Assembly: GCA_015067885.1 (NCBI GenBank)
Contig: SVLO01000013.1
Coordinates: 1-49,929, forward strand
Length of the DNA stretch: 49,929 nucleotides
Source of the DNA: Oscillospiraceae bacterium
Lineage (GTDB): Bacteria > Bacillota > Clostridia > Oscillospirales > Oscillospiraceae
Reading direction: 5' to 3'
A program made the translations under genes and the position numbers. Below the pieces are notes generated by a model, which did not search any database, was not told the origin of the DNA, and worked only from the letters and a program-made list of their open reading frames with translations. Of this stretch, positions 1 to 7,473 are shown in pieces. The stretch's first letter is position 1, and each line of letters starts with the position of its first letter.

Positions 1-96
1 TCCGATCTCGCTCGGCTCAGCTACCCTCTGCGGCCCTTGGCCTTCAGAACCCGCTTGGGTCCTGCCGCCGCATCGCCGCGCGTCAGCAGCTTGCCT

Positions 97-125
97 ATAT
101 TACCACCACCTCCCTGCTTTGTCAA
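97..125 (-). promoter_or_regulatory. Strong leftward sigma-A promoter, stable-RNA type
   Basis: Read on the minus strand, TTGACA (120-125) and TAATAT (97-102) are separated by exactly 17 bases. They are preceded by a long A/T-rich tract (about 126-170) that resembles an UP element. The AAAAAGGTGTTGACA context recurs at the ncRNA promoter near 1685. Transcription would leave the window to the left. The first 96 bases have no convincing reading frame and several short GC-rich hairpins, as expected for the leader of an rRNA, tRNA or other stable RNA operon. That identity is inference. Confidence 0.7.
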
Positions 126-208
126 CACCTTTTTTCACTTTTTTCAAAACTTTTTTCAAAACCCTCTTTTGTCCACCTCAGGCGGACAAAAGCCCGCAAA
201 AATAGCGG

Positions 209-237
209 TTGCGCGGGACACAAAACTGTGATACCCT
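209..237 (+). promoter_or_regulatory. Possible metA promoter
   Basis: TTGCGC (209-214), a 17-base spacer and TACCCT (232-237) lie 50 bases ahead of the metA start. The -10 is preceded by TGA, giving a partly extended form. The match is moderate. No S-box or T-box leader is visible in the short 5' untranslated region. Confidence 0.35.
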
Positions 238-286
238 AATAGCAGCCGCAATACATTATATATTATTGTAATTAGGAGGTGCCCAC

Positions 287-1207
287 GTGCCTATTCGTAT
301 CCCCGATTCTCTGCCGGCCCGCGCGGTGCTGGAGAGCGAAAACATCTTCGTTATGACGGAATACCGGGCCATGCACCAGGATATTCGTCCGCTGAATGTG
401 TTGATTTTGAATCTGATGCCCACCAAGATCGTCACGGAGACTCAGCTGCTGCGCAAGCTGTCCAACTCTCCGCTGCAGGTCCACGTAGAGCTGCTGCAGA
501 CGGCCAGCCATGTTTCCCAAAATACGGACGCCGATCATCTGTCTTCCTTCTATACCACCTTTGACAAGATCCGCGACAACTACTACGACGGCATGATCAT
601 CACCGGCGCCCCTGTGGAGAACCTGGACTTTACCGATGTGGATTACTGGGACGAGTTGTGCCAGATCATGGAGTGGACCAAATCCCACGTCCATTCCACA
701 CTGCACGTGTGCTGGGGCGCCCAGGCGGGCCTGTATTACCATTATGGTATCCCCAAATACCCGCTGAGCCAAAAACTGTTCGGCGTATTTCCCCACACCG
801 CCCTGAAAAAGCAGTCTCCCCTGTTCCGCGGATTTGATGATGAGTTCTTTGTTCCCCACTCCCGCCACACCGAAAACCACGCCGAAGACATTTTGGCCGT
901 TCCCGAGCTGGAGCTGCTGTCCGTATCCGATATGGCAGGTGTGTTCGCCGTCAAGAGCGCGGACAACCGCCGGTTCTTCATCACCGGCCACCCGGAATAC
1001 GACCCCGACACCCTGGCCAACGAGTACTTCCGCGACGTGAACAAGGGCCTGGACATCCAGATACCTTATAATTATTTCCCCAACAATGACCCCGCCAACG
1101 CGCCGCAGGTCTGCTGGCGCTCCGCCGCCCAGTTGTTCTACTCCAACTGGCTGAACTATTACGTGTATCAGACCACCCCCTACGACCTGCACACGCTGAC
1201 CGAATAA
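287..1207 (+). CDS. metA: Homoserine O-acetyltransferase (MetA family)
   Basis: Transfers an acyl group to the hydroxyl of homoserine, the first committed step of methionine synthesis in the cytoplasm. The 306 residues match the usual MetA length. Visible active-site elements are Cys142 in VCWGAQAG and the His235/Glu237 pair in GHPEYDP. Residue 111 is Glu (GAPVE). In characterised MetA enzymes Glu at this position goes with acetyl-CoA use and Gly with succinyl-CoA use, so an acetyltransferase is inferred despite the family's usual succinyltransferase name. The start is GTG at 287, chosen because AGGAGG (274-279) sits at good spacing. The gene stands alone and is convergent with the ncRNA to its right, sharing the terminator at 1217-1257. 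Confidence 0.95.
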   Translation: MPIRIPDSLPARAVLESENIFVMTEYRAMHQDIRPLNVLILNLMPTKIVTETQLLRKLSNSPLQVHVELLQTASHVSQNTDADHLSSFYTTFDKIRDNYYDGMIITGAPVENLDFTDVDYWDELCQIMEWTKSHVHSTLHVCWGAQAGLYYHYGIPKYPLSQKLFGVFPHTALKKQSPLFRGFDDEFFVPHSRHTENHAEDILAVPELELLSVSDMAGVFAVKSADNRRFFITGHPEYDPDTLANEYFRDVNKGLDIQIPYNYFPNNDPANAPQVCWRSAAQLFYSNWLNYYVYQTTPYDLHTLTE

Positions 1208-1653
1208 AACAAAAAGAAATGACCCTCCGTTGTCCTAGACACAACGGAGGGTCATTTCTGTTCGCTCTTATTATCTAACATCATTTGTTTACCTCACTTT
1301 CTACTGGATCGCACCAAAACCAATGTCCCGTCCGGATGTCAAGCACACAACCATTATCAATGCCCTTGGGGCCACTACCTCAAGCCGAGGCCTGCGATTG
1401 GGTTGCTCCTTCCGTCACTTGGTCTGTGCGTGCGATGCTGCGTCGGTCCGGATCTTACATATACTTACATATATATAAATTGCTTTGGAACGTTCTTTGC
1501 TGAACTCCTATTCGATCCTAAACCTTATCGGTGTACTGTAGATTTGCATTTTTGAATTACGATTTTCAGTTTCTTGCAAAATTGCATTTTTTGTTGCATC
1601 CGACTCAGCATCGTGTCAGGGCTGCTATTTAGTACATTGGACTCACCCTTTCT
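1208..1653 (-). ncRNA. Unidentified structured non-coding RNA, about 440 nt
   Basis: This 580-base gap between metA and the DUF2461 gene has no credible reading frame but carries a complete leftward transcription unit. A consensus promoter lies at 1660-1688 and a perfect 17-bp terminator stem at 1217-1257 is followed by T-rich sequence on this strand. Two distant complementary pairs fold the transcript. ccaatgt (complement of 1634-1640) pairs with acattgg (complement of 1320-1326), and a 14-bp helix with one A-G mismatch joins 1600-1613 to 1433-1446. Smaller hairpins lie in the 3' half (for example CCTC/GAGG near 1378-1392). It lacks the conserved cores I know for RNase P RNA, tmRNA, SRP RNA or 6S RNA. 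The transcript limits are predicted, and the RNA class is not recognised. Confidence 0.7.
1217..1257. terminator. Bidirectional terminator between metA and the ncRNA
   Basis: A perfect 17-bp inverted repeat (1217-1233 with 1241-1257) encloses a 7-base loop. The T-rich tail is much stronger on the minus strand, so its main job is probably to end the leftward ncRNA. Confidence 0.85.
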
Positions 1654-1659
1654 GTCTGT

Positions 1660-1688
1660 AATATACCATAGCAATGCGGTTATGTCAA
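1660..1688 (-). promoter_or_regulatory. Promoter of the leftward ncRNA
   Basis: TTGACA (complement of 1683-1688), a 17-base spacer and TATATT (complement of 1660-1665) form a near-perfect sigma-A promoter facing away from the DUF2461 gene. An A/T-rich tract lies upstream. The predicted transcript start is near 1653. Confidence 0.8.
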
Positions 1689-1737
1689 CACCTTTTTGTG
1701 TATTTTTTTAATTTTTCTTGATTTGGTGCTTTCTGTC

Positions 1738-1778
1738 AAAAAAGCCGCACACGCATTATTTTGCATGTGCGGCTTTTT
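1738..1778. terminator. Terminator after the VanW/DUF2461 operon
   Basis: GCCGCACACGCA (1744-1755) pairs with TGCATGTGCGGC (1762-1773) with one internal mismatch. A-tracts and T-tracts flank both sides, so it can stop transcription in either direction. Confidence 0.85.
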
Positions 1779-1789
1779 GATTATTCATT

Positions 1790-2470
1790 TTAACCCTTCT
1801 GCGGCTCCGGATCTCCCGCCAAAGACGCAAGATACTCAAAATAGGGCAGCAGGAACTCCACACCGTCGGCAATTTCATCCACCAGCTTCGGAGTGAACAG
1901 ACTCCCTTCACAGGCTCGGTCCCATGTCAGCGCGATGTTACGGCGGTTGTACCATGGGTCAAGGAGCTTGCCCTTGTCACCTTTGGGCCGGTGATATATT
2001 TCCCCCTCCAGGGCAAAATTCTTCTGTCGGCAAAATCGGCGAGCCAGCTTCTCCATCACCGCCGGATCGCGGTCTATGCGGGCGCGGAACTTCGCCATAG
2101 TAACAGGCGTGGCCGACCAGTACCCCATGCCGATGCTGTAATACTCCGGCGCCAGCTCGAAATAAAACGCCGGACCGTTATTGGCATCATCCTCGGGTCG
2201 ATGCAGCACAAACCACAAATGATCCTTGTAAGGCCCGCGGCCGTGAAGCCGCCGCGCATCGCGATAAACGCGCGAGATCTTCAAATTAAGCTGCAGCTTG
2301 GGGTGGCGTTCCCCCACCGTCCGCTGCACCTGCACCGCCAACTCCCGCATGGGTTCCCGAATCAGGTCGATAAATTCCTGCTTACGGGGTTCGAACCAGG
2401 ACCGCTCATTGTTAAAGCGCAACTGCCACAAAAACTCCACCGAAGCCGGCGAAAACCCCTGAAAACTCAA
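1790..2470 (-). CDS. DUF2461 family protein
   Basis: A 226-residue cytoplasmic protein of a widespread family whose biochemical function is not established. Family features visible are the N-terminal FLWQLRFNNERSWF stretch (about residues 13-26), the RVYRDAR motif (67-73) and GPYKDHLWF (79-87). The length is normal for the family and there is no signal peptide or membrane segment. The ATG at 2470 overlaps the last four bases of the upstream VanW gene, so the two are translationally coupled in one operon ending at the 1738-1778 terminator. The family name is secure; the role is unknown. Confidence 0.85.
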   Translation of the reverse strand: MSFQGFSPASVEFLWQLRFNNERSWFEPRKQEFIDLIREPMRELAVQVQRTVGERHPKLQLNLKISRVYRDARRLHGRGPYKDHLWFVLHRPEDDANNGPAFYFELAPEYYSIGMGYWSATPVTMAKFRARIDRDPAVMEKLARRFCRQKNFALEGEIYHRPKGDKGKLLDPWYNRRNIALTWDRACEGSLFTPKLVDEIADGVEFLLPYFEYLASLAGDPEPQKG

Positions 2471-4335
2471 AGCGTTCCCTCCTGCCCGGAAGTCTGTTCC
2501 GCGTTCTGCTCTCCGGATTGCTCCGGCTGCGCCGGCGCATCGGGCGCATCAGGAGTCGGCTCCGCCGGCAGCGCAGGCTCAGGCTGTGGTTGCGGTTCAG
2601 GTTCCGGTTCAGGTTCAGGCTCGGGTTGCGGTTCAGGCTCCGGTTCAGGCTCCGGTTCAGGGGTCGGGTCCGGGATGGGTTCGGGCGCCGGCTGGACCGG
2701 CAGCACCGTTTCATGCACATTGCCCTGGGCATCCACCAGTCCCAACGAAGCGGCATCGGCAGGATTGTACAGAACGACCTTATCGCGGTGACGATAGTTG
2801 TTTGTACTTTCCACGACGCGGCTGAGCAGGTTTCCGTCCCCGTCATAGACGCAGCGATATACCCGCACCTTGCAGCCGGTATAGGCCGTGGTTTCCACCT
2901 CCGTTTTGCCGGGAGGAATGGAGTTGTCCGGCTTGTACACCACCTCATAGGCGGTTGTAGACAGCGTTTCGTTAAAAAGCTTCACTGTAAAGGGCTGCGC
3001 CTTGGTACCCGTTACGGCAACCGTCAGTTTGCGTCCCTCCACGGTCGCCCGAATACGAATGGGATATTCGGTGTTATTCTTGAACTTAAAGTCGATGGCG
3101 TTATAGACCACCGTTGCATCCATGCCGTTGGGTACATAACCCACCGTGTACATGTGGTTGGTCCGCTCCACGATCTCCAGGTTGGCCCGCAGGACCGCCA
3201 TATAGAGAGTGGAGGAATCCTGGCAGATACCGCCGCCTACTTCGTCCACCGTTTGTCCGCCGATGTAGGCCGGCGCGGGCTTGTAGCCATTCTCCACGCT
3301 GCGCGGACCCAATGTGTCGTTGTAAGAAAACACCTGTCCCGGGGCCAGCACCACTCCATCCAGCGCCTTTGCCGCGGTGATTACGTTGCTCAGGCGATTG
3401 GCCGTGCCGCCAATGTTGGTTTCGCATCTGCCCAGCTCATCCCGGAACAAAATCGCATTCAAACTCTCCTGCGTTTGGTTCGGCATGGTGATTTCCAGCG
3501 AAATTTGCCCGGTCTGCCCCTCTGCCAGTGCCGCAAACTGCGTCTTGGCCCGGTCCAGGTCAAAGTCAACTCCCACTACGTGCGGCGTAGCCTGATACGT
3601 CTGCGCATCGATCTGCGCATCCTGAGCCTGCGTGTGGATTTGGCCGTAGACCTCATCCAGGTTCAGCTCCCTCGGCTCGGCAACGACGACCACCGCCTCC
3701 ACTCGGGTCTGGTCCGGGGTCTCCATGGCCGCCAGCAGCCGATTTGTCGTTTGCGGCTGGTTCACCCAGCGTCCGGCCACACCCCTGGTAATGACCAGCG
3801 CATCACCATTTACCGACCAAACCGTTTCGACCAACGGCGAACCAACCTGCTGGTTCAGCCGGAGCAGGGTCCGTTGCAGCTCCTCCCGCCCCTCTTCGCT
3901 CAGCCGAGGCTGGCAGGATACCGTCTTCTCCATGCCCACCAAGCGGGCCACGATGACCGCACCCCGGCGCAGGAACATTTCACTACGGCCAACTTCCCAC
4001 GCCTGTCGGGCCGCATCCTGCGCATCCACCACGACATAGCTGCCGTCAAAGGTCTCGCAGGCCCCGCCGCTGTACAGCGTGTAGGTCGTGCTGCCATAGT
4101 GGCTCTCGGCCCACTGCTCCACCGCCTGCTGCACCTGCTGCTCACTCATCCCGCCCAAATCCAGCGGGCCTACGTGTACATTGGGCAACACCGAGCCGCT
4201 CAAGCCGGTCCAGGCACACAGCAGCAGGTAAAGAGCCAAAAGCGCACCTACCACACAGCCACTTATCACAAGGGCAACCTTTTTCCCTTTTTTCTTTTCC
4301 GTCCCCTCATTTTGGGGAATCTGCTTGTCTTCCAT
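2467..4335 (-). CDS. VanW family protein with PG-binding and G5-like domains
   Basis: A membrane-anchored cell-wall protein of 622 residues. It has one N-terminal transmembrane segment (about 19-41), a region like the peptidoglycan-binding domain common in VanW proteins (about 80-200), a VanW domain (about 300-430) with GGGICQDSST at 367-376, a G5-like domain (about 440-540), and a Pro/Glu-rich tail with PEPEPE repeats (about 555-600). VanW proteins are named from a vancomycin-resistance cluster, but most, like this one, have no vanHAX neighbours and no proven resistance role. The start at 4335 is preferred over an in-frame ATG at 4356 because GAAGGAG lies directly ahead of it. The stop overlaps the DUF2461 start. 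Confidence 0.88.
   Translation of the reverse strand: MEDKQIPQNEGTEKKKGKKVALVISGCVVGALLALYLLLCAWTGLSGSVLPNVHVGPLDLGGMSEQQVQQAVEQWAESHYGSTTYTLYSGGACETFDGSYVVVDAQDAARQAWEVGRSEMFLRRGAVIVARLVGMEKTVSCQPRLSEEGREELQRTLLRLNQQVGSPLVETVWSVNGDALVITRGVAGRWVNQPQTTNRLLAAMETPDQTRVEAVVVVAEPRELNLDEVYGQIHTQAQDAQIDAQTYQATPHVVGVDFDLDRAKTQFAALAEGQTGQISLEITMPNQTQESLNAILFRDELGRCETNIGGTANRLSNVITAAKALDGVVLAPGQVFSYNDTLGPRSVENGYKPAPAYIGGQTVDEVGGGICQDSSTLYMAVLRANLEIVERTNHMYTVGYVPNGMDATVVYNAIDFKFKNNTEYPIRIRATVEGRKLTVAVTGTKAQPFTVKLFNETLSTTAYEVVYKPDNSIPPGKTEVETTAYTGCKVRVYRCVYDGDGNLLSRVVESTNNYRHRDKVVLYNPADAASLGLVDAQGNVHETVLPVQPAPEPIPDPTPEPEPEPEPEPQPEPEPEPEPEPQPQPEPALPAEPTPDAPDAPAQPEQSGEQNAEQTSGQEGTL
2575..2690. repeat. Short tandem repeat encoding the Pro-Glu tail of the VanW protein
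   Basis: Imperfect 6/12-base repeats of the GGTTCAGGCTCC type encode alternating Pro-Glu and Pro-Gln on the minus strand. The tract is a flexible wall-spanning tail and could vary in length between strains. Confidence 0.75.
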
Positions 4336-4392
4336 AGACTCGCTCCTTCTCCGCATCCCGGCTGATACCTAGAATACGGCATCTTAGCGTTT

Positions 4393-4420
4393 ATTATATC
4401 ATTCATTTGCTCAAATGTAA
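4393..4420 (-). promoter_or_regulatory. Probable promoter of the VanW/DUF2461 operon
   Basis: A consensus TATAAT (complement of 4393-4398) is preceded at 16 bases by TTACAT (complement of 4415-4420). The -35 match is moderate. Confidence 0.45.
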
Positions 4421-4540
4421 TTACAGTTCGGTTACATCCGACCCTCATTCCACAATTTATGGCACTCCGCCCCTTTCTCACACACATGATACAGGTTGCG
4501 GCCCGTATCCGACACAGCCTTTCACGCTGTCCCCACAACA

Positions 4541-4579
4541 AAAAATCCAACGCAGGTCCCGGACCCACGTTGGATTTTT
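4541..4579. terminator. Terminator after the phosphatase gene
   Basis: AAAAATCCAACG (4541-4552) pairs with CGTTGGATTTTT (4568-4579). It ends the leftward phosphatase transcript three bases beyond the stop codon. Confidence 0.85.
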
Positions 4580-4581
4580 CA

Positions 4582-5031
4582 CTATAACCGTTCCAGCAGC
4601 CCCTTGCACCCCGCCAGTACGTCATCAAAGGTCGCATCGAAATCGCCCGTGTACCATGGGTCGGCAATGGCCTGCCCCGGCCGATCGGCATAATCCAGCA
4701 GCAAGCGCATTTTCCCCTCCGGGTCGCCCCCGAGCATACGCCGCATATTACGCAGGTTCGCCCCATCCATGCCAATAAGCAAATCGAACTGTCCATACTC
4801 CTCCGGGCGCAGCTGACGGGCGCGATGTTCCCCGCAGGGAATACCCGCCCGGGCCAGCCGCCGCCGGGTCCCGGGGTGAACGCCGTGGCCCAGCTCCTCG
4901 GTGGAGGTGGCGGCGGAGTCCACATGGAACTCTCCGCTCCGTCCGGCCTGCGCCGCCAAATATTTGAACACATATTCCGCCATGGTACTGCGGCAAATGT
5001 TGCCGTGGCAGACAAACAGGATATTCGTCAT
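4582..5031 (-). CDS. Low-molecular-weight protein-tyrosine phosphatase family
   Basis: A cytoplasmic phosphatase of 149 residues. The N-terminal P-loop VCHGNICRS contains the nucleophile Cys8 and Arg14 of the CX5R(S/T) signature, and DPWYTGDF carries the general-acid Asp expected for the family. In bacteria such enzymes act on tyrosine-phosphorylated proteins, often in polysaccharide export, but no tyrosine kinase gene is nearby, so the substrate is open. An arginine phosphatase role, known for some family members, cannot be excluded. The ATG at 5031 is chosen over an upstream TTG (5037) because AGGAGG ends seven bases before it. The gene is monocistronic with its own promoter and terminator. 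Confidence 0.92.
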   Translation of the reverse strand: MTNILFVCHGNICRSTMAEYVFKYLAAQAGRSGEFHVDSAATSTEELGHGVHPGTRRRLARAGIPCGEHRARQLRPEEYGQFDLLIGMDGANLRNMRRMLGGDPEGKMRLLLDYADRPGQAIADPWYTGDFDATFDDVLAGCKGLLERL

Positions 5032-5078
5032 GACCAAACCTCCTTAACCTCTTCACGCCGCTTATCTTCTACACACCA

Positions 5079-5107
5079 ATAATAACCAAAACCGCGCTCC
5101 TTTGCAA
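5079..5107 (-). promoter_or_regulatory. Promoter of the phosphatase gene
   Basis: TTGCAA (5102-5107) and TATTAT (complement of 5079-5084) are separated by 17 bases, about 48 bases upstream of the start codon. Confidence 0.6.
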
Positions 5108-5118
5108 GCATGAAACGC

Positions 5119-5155
5119 CGACACCCGGAGGACTGCTGCAATCCTCCGGGTGTCG
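5119..5155 (-). terminator. Hairpin ending the AraC/BNR/TIGR04076 operon
   Basis: A perfect 14-bp stem (5119-5132 with 5142-5155) follows the TIGR04076 gene. There is no good T-run behind it on the minus strand, so termination may be leaky or the stem may mainly protect the mRNA end. Confidence 0.6.
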
Positions 5156-5181
5156 CTGTTCTCAATTCTATTAACTGGGGC

Positions 5182-5484
5182 TTAAAGCTGCTCCAGCAGG
5201 AAGACCACCGGGCGGTAGCCGTCGGTGCAGCAGGTGACGAATTCCCGGTTCCCGCCCCGGGCCATGCCGTGGACGATCTTCTGCATATCGGCCCAGGCCC
5301 AGCCGCAGAAGCCCTCGGGCATATTCCACGGCTTTGCTCCGTCCACCACGAACGTATCCCCCACCTCAAAGTGGCCGCAGGGGTTCCACTTCTCCGGCTG
5401 GTCCGTATGGTCCCGCACCAGGTCCTCGTGGAACAGCTTTTTGACCACGGTGATGCGCACGGGATGACACTTCATTTCCGCCAT
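5182..5484 (-). CDS. TIGR04076 family protein
   Basis: A 100-residue cytoplasmic protein of a small family of unknown function. It is defined by an N-terminal KCHPVRITVVKK strand, a central GDTFVVDG segment, and a C-terminal CCTDGYRPVVFLLE motif. Internal Trp, Gly and Cys residues are conserved with the second copy in this window (43609-43914, Cys-Asn-Asp-Gly-Phe-Arg-Pro). The ATG at 5484 is preferred over an in-frame start at 5547 because GGGAG precedes it by eight bases and the longer form would run into the upstream gene. Only five bases separate it from the stop of the BNR gene, so it is the last gene of the operon. Confidence 0.85.
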   Translation of the reverse strand: MAEMKCHPVRITVVKKLFHEDLVRDHTDQPEKWNPCGHFEVGDTFVVDGAKPWNMPEGFCGWAWADMQKIVHGMARGGNREFVTCCTDGYRPVVFLLEQL

Positions 5485-5489
5485 TCCGA

Positions 5490-6560
5490 TCACTCCCGAC
5501 GCAGCTTGACGTAGCGGATACCCTTCTTGCCGTTGTGGCGGTACCACAGGGTGACCAGAATGGTCTCGTCGGCCAGCACCATAACGTGAGGCTCACCGAA
5601 TGCAAAGTCGATAAACTCGTCAAACTCGCCACTGCTGCCGCTCTGGGTGGTGGTCAGGGTCTGCCACACGGGCTGGTTCTCCATCATGTGGAAACCGTCC
5701 TCGTCGGGCTTGGCCAGGGCCAGCCATACACCGGTAGGCTCCTCCTTGCGCTGGTTATAGACCACCAGCACCGTGCCGTCCTTCCACGTCTCCAGGGCGG
5801 TGGTCTGCCCCCGGAAGGGCATGGCGAAGGGGCCGGAGAAGGTCTTGCCGTCGTCGGAAGACAGCAGGTACTGGTCCGGGGCCTGCTCGTCCTTGTTCTG
5901 CCAGGTGGACACCATCAGCCGCCCGTCGGACAGGCGGACGATCCAGCTCTCGCCGTACTGACAGGGGGCGGGCTGCTTGGCAAAGGCGGTGGGGGTCCAG
6001 GTCTTGCCGCCGTCGGTGCTGCGCACCATGACCAGTTGGCAGGTGTCGGTGGGCTGCCGCTGCTCGATGGTGGGATAGGGGGCGTAGATCATGGTCATGG
6101 TGCCGTCCTCGTCCACCAGCATGCCACCGGGCTGCTCGGCCGAGCCGTAGAAGGGCAGCTCCACCCGCTGCGGGGGCGGGAAGTTTATGCCGTCCTCCGA
6201 GATGGCGGCAGCCAGGCAGTTCTCCCACATACCACTCACTTCGCCGGACCAAAAGGACTCCCCAAACTCGTGGATGGGGAACCACTGGCCGGCGATGGAC
6301 ACCCGGCCGTCCGCCGTGGTGCGCACCGAGGCAAAGATGGACTCCTTATTCACAAGCTCCGGCCACACCGGCTTGCTCTGGCTCCAATTCTCGCCGTCCT
6401 TGGAATAGGCCACCACGGGGTAAAAGTCGTTGGAACCCCCCGCCCGATGCAGGTTGAAGGAACACACCAGGGTTCCATCGGGCAGGGTAGCCAGCCGGGG
6501 GCCGGCAGCCGCCAGGGTATCGTTGACGTAAACGTCACCTTCCGCAATTTTCTTAAACAT
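5490..6560 (-). CDS. BNR-repeat sialidase-like enzyme (cytoplasmic)
   Basis: A 356-residue six-bladed beta-propeller protein. At least three Asp-box (BNR) motifs are visible: YSKDGENW, RSTDGGKTW and SSDDGKTF. The N-terminal GPRLATLPDG resembles the strand that carries the first Arg of exo-sialidases. There is no signal peptide, so it would act inside the cell, for instance on imported oligosaccharides. Similar propellers also include non-sialidase glycosidases and lyases, so sialic acid specificity is inference. The start at 6560 follows GGAGGA at good spacing. It lies 15 bases after an AraC regulator and just before a TIGR04076 gene, giving one three-gene operon. Confidence 0.8.
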   Translation of the reverse strand: MFKKIAEGDVYVNDTLAAAGPRLATLPDGTLVCSFNLHRAGGSNDFYPVVAYSKDGENWSQSKPVWPELVNKESIFASVRTTADGRVSIAGQWFPIHEFGESFWSGEVSGMWENCLAAAISEDGINFPPPQRVELPFYGSAEQPGGMLVDEDGTMTMIYAPYPTIEQRQPTDTCQLVMVRSTDGGKTWTPTAFAKQPAPCQYGESWIVRLSDGRLMVSTWQNKDEQAPDQYLLSSDDGKTFSGPFAMPFRGQTTALETWKDGTVLVVYNQRKEEPTGVWLALAKPDEDGFHMMENQPVWQTLTTTQSGSSGEFDEFIDFAFGEPHVMVLADETILVTLWYRHNGKKGIRYVKLRRE

Positions 6561-6575
6561 AGTCTTTCCTCCAGA

Positions 6576-7400
6576 TCATTTTCCACGTCTGCGCCTGTCC
6601 GTCGGAGCCACGCCGAACCGCCGCTTGAAGGCGCCGGAAAAGGACTCTACCGACGCATAGCCCAGCTCGGCCGCCAGCTCACGCACCGAAATGTCGGTGT
6701 TTTCCAGCCGATAGGCCGCCGTTTCCATACGCGCGTTGCTCCGCAGCGTGCGGAAAGGCGCGCCAAAATACTTCATGCAAAGTCGATGCACCTGCCGGGT
6801 GGACAGCCCCATCTCCCGGGCCAGCTCCCGACAGGAGCCGCCGGGGTCATTACGATGGTTGGCCAAATAGGTTTCGATCATATCCACCCGATTGTCATCC
6901 CGGCTGTCCTCCGCCGCGTGGACCGCGTTTCCGCAGTGCCGGGCAAACATTGCCAGCAGGATCAGCAGCTCGCCCCGTACCACCTCGGCACCGGCCGTTT
7001 CGCCGCCCACCAACTCACTTCGGATGCGCATCAGGCGCTCCTCCCCCAGGAACTCGTCCCGGATCAGCACCGGCTCCGCACAGGCGGGCAGCCCCGCCCC
7101 CTTTGCCTCCGCACCCTCGATGGCGTAGAGAAAGGAGATGGTCTGCACCTCTCCCCCGTCGGGCAAAATGCAGTGCCGCTTCCGGGGCGGCAAAATCAAA
7201 AAGTGTCCCCGGGGACAGGGAAGCTGCCCGGTTTCCGTTATCAGCGTGCAGCCGCCGGTCAGGACGTAATGCACCTCATACTTGGGATGGCTGTGGGAAT
7301 ACGGGTCGCGGGTCAGGCTGTTATGGTAAAAATCCCGGGGCAGCGACACGCTGATTTCGGCAGCGCCGAACTGCAGCCGGGCGTGAAATGCGGTTGCCAC
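6576..7400 (-). CDS. AraC family transcriptional regulator (1 of 5)
   Basis: A 274-residue regulator. It has an N-terminal cupin-type sensor region (HSHPKYEVHYVLTG, then PRGHFLILPPRKRH) and a C-terminal double helix-turn-helix DNA-binding domain (about the last 100 residues, with LAAELGYASVESFSGAFKRR as the second helix pair). It probably senses a sugar derivative and activates the BNR/TIGR04076 genes downstream. The GTG start at 7400 is chosen because AAAGGAGG lies directly before it. The longer frame from 7439 would start inside the terminator stem. No clear promoter is seen between that stem and the gene, so expression may depend on readthrough or on its own activation. Confidence 0.88.
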   Translation of the reverse strand: MATAFHARLQFGAAEISVSLPRDFYHNSLTRDPYSHSHPKYEVHYVLTGGCTLITETGQLPCPRGHFLILPPRKRHCILPDGGEVQTISFLYAIEGAEAKGAGLPACAEPVLIRDEFLGEERLMRIRSELVGGETAGAEVVRGELLILLAMFARHCGNAVHAAEDSRDDNRVDMIETYLANHRNDPGGSCRELAREMGLSTRQVHRLCMKYFGAPFRTLRSNARMETAAYRLENTDISVRELAAELGYASVESFSGAFKRRFGVAPTDRRRRGK

Positions 7401-7433
7401 AGCAACCCCCTCCTTTCCTTGGCCGTTTGTAAA

Positions 7434-7466
7434 CCTCAACAGGCCCCCGCCGGGGGCCTGTTGAGG
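7434..7466. terminator. Terminator after the SLH multidomain gene
   Basis: A perfect 15-bp stem (7434-7448 with 7452-7466) has a 3-base loop. The T-tract on the minus strand is only three bases, so some readthrough into the AraC gene is likely. Confidence 0.7.
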
Positions 7467-7473
7467 CTTTGAC

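Noticed and set aside
37..231. Small plus-strand frame at the window start
   Set aside because: It reads through a promoter and an A/T tract; its composition is not protein-like and it has no ribosome site.
1285..1503. Small frame inside the ncRNA region
   Set aside because: It is on the strand opposite the strong promoter, has no ribosome site and lies within complementary RNA segments.
2467..4335. Vancomycin-resistance interpretation of the VanW protein
   Set aside because: There are no vanHAX, vanRS or vanY genes; VanW domains are common in Clostridia without resistance.
2518..4365. Long plus-strand frame opposite the VanW gene
   Set aside because: Arg/His/Leu-rich shadow of a Pro/Glu-rich coding strand; it lacks a start site and any known domain.
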